Below, piece by piece: positions 15,628 through 23,595 of a DNA stretch of 64,000 nt (the first letter of the stretch is position 1; the number at the start of each line of letters is the position of its first letter). The position numbers and the translations under genes are program-made. Source of the DNA: Citrifermentans bremense R1 (GTDB lineage Bacteria; Desulfobacterota; Desulfuromonadia; Geobacterales; Geobacteraceae); the NCBI RefSeq assembly GCF_000426865.1, contig NZ_AUGE01000024.1, positions 1-64,000 on the forward strand. Reading direction: 5' to 3'. The notes under the pieces are model-generated. The model did no database searches and was not told where the DNA came from. It saw only the letters and a list, made by a program, of their open reading frames with translations.

Positions 15628-16437
15628 ATGAAAGAGAAGTCGGTTCCAACTGAGACTGATTGGACGCTTGATAGTATAAGGCGGTTCTGGAATTACCACG
15701 GACAGAAGCCACAGGTGGACTCTGAATATTTCTCATTCCAGGTCGGCGATGCCCTGTTGAACTTGTTGCGCAGGGGTAGTGCGTTTTCAAAGCAGTGGAC
15801 CGTTCTCGACTTCGGTTGCGGTCCGGGGTTTTTGTTGGAGCGTTTCCTGGCGGTCGGCAACAAATGCTATGGCTTTGATTTTTCCAACGGCACTGTGGAC
15901 CGGGTGAATTCAAAGTTTTCTACCCACCCCAATTGGAGCGGAGCAGTCTCTTCATCCAGTTTGCCAATCAGCTACGATCAAAACTTCTTTGATCTTGTTA
16001 CCTGCATGGAAACTCTGGAGCATTTACTAGATGATATGCTCCCTGCGACCCTGAATGAAATACATCGACTTCTCAAGCCACATGGTATTGCTTTTTTCAC
16101 TACGCCAGCGAACGAGGAGTTGTCGGCAAGCCATGTCTATTGTCCATTCTGTGACCATGAATTTCATAAAATACAGCATGTAAGAAGTTTCACCCAGAAA
16201 GATATTTCGGATTTATTGAGCGCCCACGGGTTCAAAGTGATCTACTGCGAGGCTATAGATCTTTTCGAGCTGCAGAAAAACAAGAAAGTGACCAAGCATA
16301 ATGTGGCCCGATCTGTGAAGTATTACATGAACAGATTTCTTGACGTGGTGAACCCGATCGCAGCACAAGATCCTCGATACCGAGTGCCGAGATGCAGTAC
16401 CGGCCCCAACTTGTGTGTTGTTGCCGAAAAGGTGTGA
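15628..16437 (+). CDS. Class I SAM-dependent methyltransferase
   Basis: 269 residues from ATG 15628 (AAGAGGAAGC upstream). Motif I is VLDFGCGPGFLLERFLAVG (about residues 53-72), followed by CYGFDFS, and LVTCMETLEHLLDD as motif II/III. A CX2C-type pair with His (YCPFCDHEFHKIQHVRSFT) in the second half resembles a zinc-binding or substrate-loop insertion seen in sugar methyltransferases. Its place between flippase and glycosyltransferases suggests it methylates the glycan or its precursor. Base composition is A/T-rich compared with the surroundings, as in the flippase gene. Confidence 0.85.
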   Translation: MKEKSVPTETDWTLDSIRRFWNYHGQKPQVDSEYFSFQVGDALLNLLRRGSAFSKQWTVLDFGCGPGFLLERFLAVGNKCYGFDFSNGTVDRVNSKFSTHPNWSGAVSSSSLPISYDQNFFDLVTCMETLEHLLDDMLPATLNEIHRLLKPHGIAFFTTPANEELSASHVYCPFCDHEFHKIQHVRSFTQKDISDLLSAHGFKVIYCEAIDLFELQKNKKVTKHNVARSVKYYMNRFLDVVNPIAAQDPRYRVPRCSTGPNLCVVAEKV

Positions 16438-16441
16438 ACCT

Positions 16442-17821
16442 ATGGAAGATAGTCAAGTCGTGATACGGGCAAAAGGATGGTCTGGTGCTTCAGTACCTCA
16501 ATATCCGGATGTTTCCGAGTTGCAATCGACTATTGCGGATCTCCTGCTCGAGGGAGGCTTTGGTCGCATAGACAAGAATGCCCCGATGAAAGATCTTATC
16601 GAGCCTGGCATGACCGTTTTACTGAAGCCGAACTGGGTTCTTCACAAGAATTACAGTAGCCAGGGAAACGATTGCCTGGTGACGCACCCCAACGTTATCG
16701 AGGCAGTCTTGCTGGAGGTGCTCAAGGCGAAGCCGGGCCGGGTCGTCATCGGCGATGCTCCCATCCAGGAGTGTGACTTCGACATGCTGGTGCCGCATGA
16801 ATGGCGTGAGAGGATGCAAAGCCTGGCATCCTGTCCGGTCGATGTCGTCGACTTCCGCCGCACCGTCCTTCGCAAAGGCGGCTTCGGCGAAGGGCAGGAT
16901 CGCGAGCTTCGGGGGGAAGATCGCTATCTCCTTTTCGACCTGGGAAAAGACAGCCTGCTGGAGCCCGTTTCAACGCCGGACAGCCGCTTTCGGATCACCT
17001 GTTACGATCCGGATCTGCTGGCTAGGCGCCACCACAAGGGGAAACACGAGTACCTGCTCGCAAAGGAACCGTTTGAGGCCGATGTCATCATCAACCTGCC
17101 CAAGCTGAAGTGCCACAAGAAGGCGGGGATGACCGGCGCCTTGAAAAACATCGTCGGGCTGAACGGCAACAAGGAATTTCTGCCGCACCACCGGCTGGGC
17201 GGCAAAGGGGATGGCGGGGACTGCTATCCCGGCAAGTCGGTGCTGAAGTCCATGGCCGAGCGTTGCTTTGACGAGGCCAACAAAGTCATTGGCACCCAGC
17301 AGTGCCAGCGGTGGCTGAAGCGGTCCGGGCGGCTGATCCGGATTCAGAGCCTTGTGGGAAATCCTGAGATCGAAGGTGGGTGGCATGGCAATGATACGGT
17401 GTGGCGCATGACGCTGGACCTTAACCGACTGCTGCTTTACGGACGCGCTGACGGGACGATGTCGGACACTGCTGTGCGCCGTGTTTACTCGCTTACCGAT
17501 GCCGTCATTGCCGGCGAGGGGGAAGGGCCCTTGGCCCCACGCCCCGTCACCCTCGGACTCCTGTCCTTTGCGGCGTCATCGGCATTCGCCGATTTGGTGG
17601 GTGCGTCGCTGATGCAATTCGACTGGCGGAAGATACCCGCGGTGCGGGAGGCTTTTGGGCATTTCCGTTACCCGTTGACCGCGCTCTCCCCCGACGGGTG
17701 CCGGGTGATCTGCAACGGAGAAAAGATGTCTCCTGACGAGGCCTCAACGCGGTTCGGGAAGTCGTTCCTGGCCTCTGCCGGCTGGCGTGGCCACATAGAG
17801 CGGGAAGGGAGCGGTAAATGA
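16442..17821 (+). CDS. DUF362 family protein in the glycan locus
   Basis: 459 residues from ATG 16442, five bases after the methyltransferase stop (AAGGTG upstream); an upstream in-frame TTG at 16415 is less likely. DUF362 hallmarks: GMTVLLKPNWV near the N terminus, THPNVIEAVLLEVLKAKPG, VVIGDAP, DVIINLPKLKCHKKAGMTGA followed by LKNIVGLNG, and SLTDAVIAGEGEGPL near the C terminus. No ferredoxin-type 4Cys cluster is present, unlike many DUF362 proteins. The biochemical function of the family is not established to my knowledge. The ATGA junction with the ATP-grasp gene implies tight co-expression. Confidence 0.85.
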   Translation: MEDSQVVIRAKGWSGASVPQYPDVSELQSTIADLLLEGGFGRIDKNAPMKDLIEPGMTVLLKPNWVLHKNYSSQGNDCLVTHPNVIEAVLLEVLKAKPGRVVIGDAPIQECDFDMLVPHEWRERMQSLASCPVDVVDFRRTVLRKGGFGEGQDRELRGEDRYLLFDLGKDSLLEPVSTPDSRFRITCYDPDLLARRHHKGKHEYLLAKEPFEADVIINLPKLKCHKKAGMTGALKNIVGLNGNKEFLPHHRLGGKGDGGDCYPGKSVLKSMAERCFDEANKVIGTQQCQRWLKRSGRLIRIQSLVGNPEIEGGWHGNDTVWRMTLDLNRLLLYGRADGTMSDTAVRRVYSLTDAVIAGEGEGPLAPRPVTLGLLSFAASSAFADLVGASLMQFDWRKIPAVREAFGHFRYPLTALSPDGCRVICNGEKMSPDEASTRFGKSFLASAGWRGHIEREGSGK

Positions 17822-18912
17822 GAATAGGGATCCATCCGGACCGTGACAGGGCATTCTCGGACAAGTGGCGTGACTTCCTCACCGAGCGAGGAGTGGAAGT
17901 TGTGCTGCTTGACTTGCTTGGTCCGCAAGCGATAGAAGAGGCGAAGTCATGCGATGGGATCATGTGGCGCTGGTTCCACATCCAGGACGACAAGCAGTCG
18001 GCTCGCGTCATATTGCAGGCCATTGAAAGCTCGCTGAAAAAGCCGGTGTTTCCCTCAGTCGCCACCTCCTGGCACTTTGACGACAAGATTGCCCAATACT
18101 ATCTTCTGTCTGCCCTCGGGGCGCCGCAACCTGCAGCTTGGGTCTGGTGGGAGAAGGAGAGGGCGCTGGAATGGACCAAAAGTGCTTCTTATCCCGTCAT
18201 CTTTAAACTCACCGCTGGAGCGGGTTCGTCCAATGTCGTGAAGGTCGAAACCCGACAGGGAGCTATGTCGCTTATCGACCAGATGTTCGACCGCGGCATA
18301 TTTCCGATGATGATGAACGAATATCGTCCCGCCTTTTTGCCCAAAACCCGGCGTCAGGCAAAGCAGCGGGCACTGCGTTTTGTAGATGCGGCCAGGCACA
18401 TCGTCGCCGGGGAGTTTCCCGCCCTTCCCGATGCGTGGTGGAAGCCGGAGAAAGGTTATGCTTTCTTCCAGGAATTCCTGCCAGGCAACGAGTACGACAC
18501 CCGGGTAACGGTGGTCGGTGAGCGCGCTTTCGCCTTCCGGCGTATGAATCGCCCCGGAGATTTTCGCGCCTCTGGAAGCGGCAACATCGATTGGAATCCC
18601 GAAGCGGTCGATCCTGCGTGTCTTGAACTTGCCTTTGAGGTTTCCCAAAAAGCGGATTTTCAGACCATGGCTTACGACTTTCTCTACCGAAACGGCAAGC
18701 CCGTCATCTGCGAGATCAGCTATACCTTTGTGGATACTGCCGTTCACAGCTGCCCGGGTCATTGGGACCGGCAGCTTCAGTGGCATGAGGGGCACATGTG
18801 GCCGCAGGAAGCACAGGTGGAAGATTTCATCGAAGAGGTCGGCAACCGGCGCAGGGGGGCAACCCCGCAAGAAACGGTACGCGGCGCCACTGGGACAGGA
18901 ACACAAAGTTGA
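17818..18912 (+). CDS. ATP-grasp ligase in the glycan locus
   Basis: 364 residues from ATG 17818, overlapping the DUF362 stop by 4 bases (GGGAG upstream). An N-terminal pre-ATP-grasp part (1-95, IGIHPDRDRAFSDKW, RWFHIQDD) leads to the ATP-grasp fold: YPVIFKLTAGAGSSNVVKVE as the ATP-lysine strand and loop, YAFFQEFLPGNEYDTRVTVV, and the metal-binding AYDFLYRNGKPVICEIS. Such enzymes join a carboxylate (as acyl phosphate) to an amine or thiol. In this locus the likely role is amide attachment of an amino acid or amino sugar to the glycan; the substrate is unknown. Confidence 0.85.
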   Translation: MRIGIHPDRDRAFSDKWRDFLTERGVEVVLLDLLGPQAIEEAKSCDGIMWRWFHIQDDKQSARVILQAIESSLKKPVFPSVATSWHFDDKIAQYYLLSALGAPQPAAWVWWEKERALEWTKSASYPVIFKLTAGAGSSNVVKVETRQGAMSLIDQMFDRGIFPMMMNEYRPAFLPKTRRQAKQRALRFVDAARHIVAGEFPALPDAWWKPEKGYAFFQEFLPGNEYDTRVTVVGERAFAFRRMNRPGDFRASGSGNIDWNPEAVDPACLELAFEVSQKADFQTMAYDFLYRNGKPVICEISYTFVDTAVHSCPGHWDRQLQWHEGHMWPQEAQVEDFIEEVGNRRRGATPQETVRGATGTGTQS

Positions 18913-18919
18913 GTTGCCT

Positions 18920-20071
18920 GTGACCGATCACACCGAAGCATTGAGGGGGAAGAAGATACTCTTCGTCTTCGCAAGCCTCGATTTAGGAGGGGCTGAGCGA
19001 CGCGGCATCCTGCTGGCAGACTATCTCCAGAAGCGGCTTGGGGCCTTGGTCCACATCGTTGGCCTTAGCGAAAAACCGGGCAGGCTCTCCCAGTTATGCG
19101 AACAGTTGGGTCTGAAATGGTCCGGCGTTCCCTTTCATTGGGGAGCCAGGCGCCGCCTCCCCTCGTTGCTTCGGGCCGTATTCGCCATACGAAGCGCTGC
19201 CCCGGACATCGTCCTTTCCTACACGCGCGTGCCGAACCTCGTTTGTGCCTGGGGGGGGAAGTGGATCGGCGCCAAGGCATTTGTATGGAATCAGGCTGAT
19301 GAGGGGCTGTTGCTAACCGATGCGCTCCCCTACCGTATCGCTGTAGGCGTTCCGACCTGTTTCATTTCCAACTCGACCGGGGGCAGGAAGTTCTTGCTCG
19401 ATACCTACGGGGTACCGCCGGCAAAAGTGCATTTGGTTCGCAATGGGGTGGCGCTGGCTGCTCCGTGCGCGGACAGAGGTGAGTGGCGCAAGCAATGGGG
19501 TGTCCACCCGAACGCCCTTGTGGCAGGCATGGTCGCCAACCTGAGCATCTACAAGGACCATGAAACGCTTCTACGTGCGTGGAGCCGGGTAGTTTCCGAA
19601 TATCATTGGGAAACCGAACCTTTGCTGGTGCTCGCTGGTCGTTGCGATGGCGTCGAAACCAGGTTGACGCGGCTTATCCTGGAGCTCGACCTACGTGACC
19701 GGGTGAAGCTATTGGGCCCTGTCGATGATGTTGCCGGGCTATTGGGGGCAATCGACCTCTTCGCCTACAGCTCTAAAAGCGAGGGCATACCCAACGGTGT
19801 CCTCGAAGCGATGGCCGCCGGACTTCCTGTTGTGGGTACCGACATCCCCGGAATCCGGGAAGCGTTGGGGAGCCAGGGAGAGGGTTACCTATCCCCTGTA
19901 GGGGACAGTACGGATTTGGCGCAGAAGATCGTCATGCTGTTGCAGGACCAGCAACTGCGCAAGAGCCTCGGACAGTCGTTGCAGTTGAGGATTGAGAAGG
20001 AATTCAGCTTGGAAAAGATGTGCAGCAGGACGGCCGAATTGATCTCTTTATCTCTGAAGCGGGCAAGGTAG
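18920..20071 (+). CDS. Family 4 glycosyltransferase
   Basis: 383 residues if GTG 18920 is the start, chosen because it follows the ATP-grasp stop by 7 bases; TTG 18914 is an alternative. Typical GT4: KKILFVFASLDLGGAERRGI at the N terminus, VHLVRNGVAL at the linker, VAGMVANLSIYKDHETLLRA, KLLGPVDDVAGLLGAIDLFA, and the EX7E sequence SKSEGIPNGVLEAMAAGLPV. It transfers a sugar from an NDP-sugar with retention. The order after DUF362/ATP-grasp suggests assembly of the same glycan. Confidence 0.9.
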   Translation: MTDHTEALRGKKILFVFASLDLGGAERRGILLADYLQKRLGALVHIVGLSEKPGRLSQLCEQLGLKWSGVPFHWGARRRLPSLLRAVFAIRSAAPDIVLSYTRVPNLVCAWGGKWIGAKAFVWNQADEGLLLTDALPYRIAVGVPTCFISNSTGGRKFLLDTYGVPPAKVHLVRNGVALAAPCADRGEWRKQWGVHPNALVAGMVANLSIYKDHETLLRAWSRVVSEYHWETEPLLVLAGRCDGVETRLTRLILELDLRDRVKLLGPVDDVAGLLGAIDLFAYSSKSEGIPNGVLEAMAAGLPVVGTDIPGIREALGSQGEGYLSPVGDSTDLAQKIVMLLQDQQLRKSLGQSLQLRIEKEFSLEKMCSRTAELISLSLKRAR

Positions 20072-20073
20072 TC

Positions 20074-21264
20074 ATGACGGCCACGGAAAAAGACCTGCTT
20101 TTCATGAAGCTGAACATGTCGTTACCGGTAAAGGTGCTAGTGGCGATCGGCAAACTCCTTGGACGCTGTCTGCCATTAAAGAACCCCTCAGCGCTCTTTT
20201 TTTTCTTTCCCTTCTACCACGTAGGGGGGGCGGAGAAGGTGCATGGCGCCATTGTCCGCTGCTTCTCTGCTCACTCGCCATGGGTTTTTTTTACCAAGAA
20301 GTCTGTGAACAACGGCTTCTTCTCTCTTTTTGGAAATAAGGCACGGTTGTTCGACATCTGGCCTTTGCTCAAGTACGGCTACCCGTTAAGCGTGGGAGTG
20401 ATGGCCGGGGTGGTTAACCGCCACAAAGACGCAGTCGTCTTTGGAAGTAACAGTCTTTTTTACTCGCTGCTGGTGGGACATCTTGCTCCCTCGGTAAGGG
20501 TCATCGATTTGGTGCATGCCTTTGGAGGCGGCTCCGAGATATTTACCCTCCCTGTTGCCAACCGGCTCGATGCCCGCGTGGCGATAAACGGCAAGACGGT
20601 TTCCGATCTGAAAGAGCAGTACCGTGAAGCCGGTTTGCCGCAGGCTCTTGCCGAACGGGTCGTGCTGATAGAAAACTTCGTGGATGTTCCTGCCAACTAC
20701 CCGGTGAAGGAACAACAAGCCCAACTGAAACTGCTCTATGTCGGCAGGGGATCGGAGGAGAAGCGGGTGCATCTGGTCGGGCGCATTGCTTCCCGCTGTC
20801 GCCAGCTGTCGCTTCCCGTCGAGGTGATCATTGTCGGGGATGCGCTACAGGCGGTCGACGGGGCGGACAGGGGAGCTTGCACTTTTCTCGGGGAGCTTGC
20901 CGACCAGGTCGAGTTGCTGAGGATCTATGGCGAGGCGGATTTGCTGCTCCTTACCTCGATACGCGAAGGTTTCCCCATGGTGATCATGGAGGCGATGGCG
21001 CAGGGTGTCGTACCCGTTTCCACCGATGTCGGCGGCATCCCGACCCACGTCTCTTCCGGCCACAACGGATGGCTGGTATCCGCAGGGCTAAGCGAAGACG
21101 GGATCGTCGAGGAGATGGTTGCCATCGTAGCCAGGATGTGCCGTGATCGGGAGCCGTTGAACGCGATGTCGGTCGCAGCCTACGAGTACGCGCGTAAAAA
21201 CTTCTGCGGCGAGAGGTTCTGCTCCTCGTACCGCTCTTTGCTGTTGGCTGCAGGTGGAGACTGA
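20074..21264 (+). CDS. Family 4 glycosyltransferase
   Basis: 396 residues from ATG 20074 (AAGGTAG upstream), three bases after the previous stop. An N-terminal acceptor domain with FFFFPFYHVGGAEKVHGAIV, and a C-terminal GT-B nucleotide domain with LKLLYVGRGSEEKRVHLVGR, FLGELADQVELLRIYGEADL and the EX7E motif SIREGFPMVIMEAMAQGVVP. The N-terminal half lacks the usual transmembrane segment. Specificity cannot be inferred. Confidence 0.9.
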   Translation: MTATEKDLLFMKLNMSLPVKVLVAIGKLLGRCLPLKNPSALFFFFPFYHVGGAEKVHGAIVRCFSAHSPWVFFTKKSVNNGFFSLFGNKARLFDIWPLLKYGYPLSVGVMAGVVNRHKDAVVFGSNSLFYSLLVGHLAPSVRVIDLVHAFGGGSEIFTLPVANRLDARVAINGKTVSDLKEQYREAGLPQALAERVVLIENFVDVPANYPVKEQQAQLKLLYVGRGSEEKRVHLVGRIASRCRQLSLPVEVIIVGDALQAVDGADRGACTFLGELADQVELLRIYGEADLLLLTSIREGFPMVIMEAMAQGVVPVSTDVGGIPTHVSSGHNGWLVSAGLSEDGIVEEMVAIVARMCRDREPLNAMSVAAYEYARKNFCGERFCSSYRSLLLAAGGD

Positions 21265-21265
21265 C

Positions 21266-22240
21266 ATGACCGATATCGCGCGCGTGAAGATGTCGATCCT
21301 GATCCCGGTCTTCAACTGGGACCTGTCCTTGCTGCTGCGAAGCCTCGCGGCTGAGATCGACGAGTTCCAATTGAGCGATAATGTGGAGGTGGTCGTGATG
21401 GATGACCATTCCACCGACGCCACTCTCCGCTCCCGCAATGAAGCTCTCCTTGCCGGCCTAGCGAAGCCCTATCTCAAGCAGAGCACCCTGGAGCGGAACG
21501 TGGGGCGGGCTGCCATCCGCAACCTTCTCGCTGCCGAGGCTTCCGGGGAGTTCCTGCTGTTTCTCGACTGTGACGTCCTGCCGGACGGGCCGGGTTTCGT
21601 CCGGAGCTACCTCTCCTATGCCGGTCCCGGCGAATTCGACGTGGTGAGCGGGGGGATCAGCTACCGAACCAGGGTTCTCGGCGGCCGCGAGTTCGACTAC
21701 CACGCCTATCTGGGCGGCAGGAAGGAAGTAAAGGCCGCGGCAGTTAGGAACCGGGAACCGTGGCGGCATATCCTCACCTCCAACATCATGGTCAGAAAGA
21801 GCGTGTTCCAGGCGACCCCCTTCGACGAGCGGTTCACCGGCTACGGCTACGAGGATATCGAGTGGGGGGCGCGGCTGGCGGAAAAGTTCAAGATCCTGCA
21901 CATCGACAATACCGCTTCGCACCTGGGGCTGGTTTCCAAGGCGCGGACCCACGAGAAGATGGTCAACTCGGTCTCCAATTATCTCCTTTTGAAATCCCTT
22001 CGTCCCGCGGCGTTCCACGCTTCGTCCATCAGCAAGCTGGCAGCCCTGCTGGAGTCTGTGCCTGATCCGCTCCTTGCCGGGATGGACCGGCTCCTGAAAA
22101 ACCTGTTCCTGTCCAGCGGCAGCAACCGCCTCGCTTTTCTCTTTTTCCAGCTCGATTTTGCGCTGCTGCTGGCGCGCACCCTCAGGGAGCGGCAGCGTGA
22201 CCTGCCAGCCCCAAACCCGGCGCAAGGGGGGAAACCTTGA
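21266..22240 (+). CDS. Family 2 glycosyltransferase
   Basis: 324 residues from ATG 21266, which sits eight bases after GGTGGAG; a GTG at 21254 is the alternative. GT-A domain with MSILIPVFNWDLSLLLRSLA, VVVMDDHSTDATLRSRNE, FLLFLDCDVLPDG (DXD region DCD) and the later FTGYGYEDIEWGARL, which resembles the acceptor-site ED motif of galactosyl/GalNAc transferases. The C-terminal third is probably a peripheral membrane region. It overlaps the stop of the preceding gene slightly and the start of the following one by 4 bases. Confidence 0.88.
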   Translation: MTDIARVKMSILIPVFNWDLSLLLRSLAAEIDEFQLSDNVEVVVMDDHSTDATLRSRNEALLAGLAKPYLKQSTLERNVGRAAIRNLLAAEASGEFLLFLDCDVLPDGPGFVRSYLSYAGPGEFDVVSGGISYRTRVLGGREFDYHAYLGGRKEVKAAAVRNREPWRHILTSNIMVRKSVFQATPFDERFTGYGYEDIEWGARLAEKFKILHIDNTASHLGLVSKARTHEKMVNSVSNYLLLKSLRPAAFHASSISKLAALLESVPDPLLAGMDRLLKNLFLSSGSNRLAFLFFQLDFALLLARTLRERQRDLPAPNPAQGGKP

Positions 22241-23439
22241 AGATCGTCTTCCTGGCTCCTTTCGGCATCCGCCCCAAAGGAACCGTCATCGCCCGCATGC
22301 TCCCGCTGGCTGTCGGACTGCAGGGGCTGGGGCACGAGGTCGTCATCGTGGCGCCTCCCTACACCAACCCGGAGGATTCGGGAAAGAGCGAAACGGTGCG
22401 GGGGGTGCGGCTGGCGAACGTCCTCCTCGGGCCGAAGCACAAGGTGCTTGCCGCGCCCGTCCTCGCCTGGCGCATGCTGCGTGCGGCTTTGGCCGAGCGC
22501 CCGGACCTGATTCATCTCTTCAAGCCCAAGGGGTACGGCGGCATCGCCGGTATGCTCCTCATCTCGCTGCAGCGCCTGGGAGTCAGGATGCCGCCGCTTT
22601 TCCTCGACACCGACGACTGGGAAGGCGAGGGGGGGATGAACGACCTGCACGACTACTCGGGCGCAGAGAAACGTTTTTACCGATTCCAGGAACAGTGGAT
22701 CACGCAACACGCTGTGGGGGTGACGACCGCGAGCCGGGAGCTGGAGCGGCTGGTTACGGAGATGGGTATCCCGGGGGGGAGAATGCTTTATCTTCCCAAC
22801 TGCGTTGGTACGGCGCCCGTCGTCGACGGAGCCGCTGCCCGGGGCAGGCTCGGCATCGCTCCCGACGCGCCGGTCGTTTTGCTCTACACCCGTTTCTTCG
22901 AGTTCACCCAGGAAAAGCTGCACTACCTCTTCGCCGAACTCTTCAAGCAGATGCCGCAGGTGCGCTTCCTGGTGGTGGGGAAAGGGCGCCATGGGGAGGA
23001 GGACCTCCTTGCCAAGGCGGCAAGGGGATCTGGATTCGACAAAGCGCTGGCAATGGCCGGATGGGTTGCCCCCGAGTCCATCCCGGACCTGCTGGCGGCC
23101 GGAAACGTCGCCATCTACCCTTTCGCGCAGACCCTGGTGAATCGCACCAAATGCCCGGCAAAGCTTACCGAGATTCTTCTGGCGGGGACTCCGGTCGTCG
23201 GCGACCGCGTCGGGCAGTTGGCCGAGTACATCGACGACGGGCGCTCCGGCGTCCTCTGCGACCCGGACAACTGGCGGCGGATGGCGGATGAGGTTCTGGC
23301 GCTGCTCCGCTCGCCGGAGAGGCAGCGGCAGATGGGGGAGAACGGCCGGCTCTACCTGCAGGAAAACTTCAACTGGAAGGACGCGGCGCTTCGCCTCGAC
23401 GCTTTCTACCGCAAAAGCGCCGGCGCATCAAGCAGGTGA
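22237..23439 (+). CDS. Family 4 glycosyltransferase
   Basis: 400 residues from TTG 22237 (AAGGGGGG upstream), overlapping the previous stop. N-terminal VFLAPFGIRPKGTVIARMLP and HEVVIVAPPYTNP; an acceptor-side LDTDDWEGEGGMNDL; nucleotide domain with PVVLLYTRFFEFTQEKLHYL, FLVVGKGRHGEED, and the EX7E-like region VNRTKCPAKLTEILLAGTPV. The Asp-rich DTDDWEGEGG stretch recurs in a subset of GT4 enzymes. Probably the last glycosyltransferase of this unit, before a 156-base gap. Confidence 0.88.
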   Translation: MKIVFLAPFGIRPKGTVIARMLPLAVGLQGLGHEVVIVAPPYTNPEDSGKSETVRGVRLANVLLGPKHKVLAAPVLAWRMLRAALAERPDLIHLFKPKGYGGIAGMLLISLQRLGVRMPPLFLDTDDWEGEGGMNDLHDYSGAEKRFYRFQEQWITQHAVGVTTASRELERLVTEMGIPGGRMLYLPNCVGTAPVVDGAAARGRLGIAPDAPVVLLYTRFFEFTQEKLHYLFAELFKQMPQVRFLVVGKGRHGEEDLLAKAARGSGFDKALAMAGWVAPESIPDLLAAGNVAIYPFAQTLVNRTKCPAKLTEILLAGTPVVGDRVGQLAEYIDDGRSGVLCDPDNWRRMADEVLALLRSPERQRQMGENGRLYLQENFNWKDAALRLDAFYRKSAGASSR

Positions 23440-23595
23440 TGCTTCCCCCTCCGTCCCTGGGTCAGCTTCCGTTCGTTCATCCGGGAATACCGGGGAAAGC
23501 TGCTCTTGGTCCCAAAGCACCTTACCGTTGCACAATTCCTGAAATATGTGGATAATGCGGCGCTGAAATGAATATGTTCAAGGAGTTGTCTCCCG

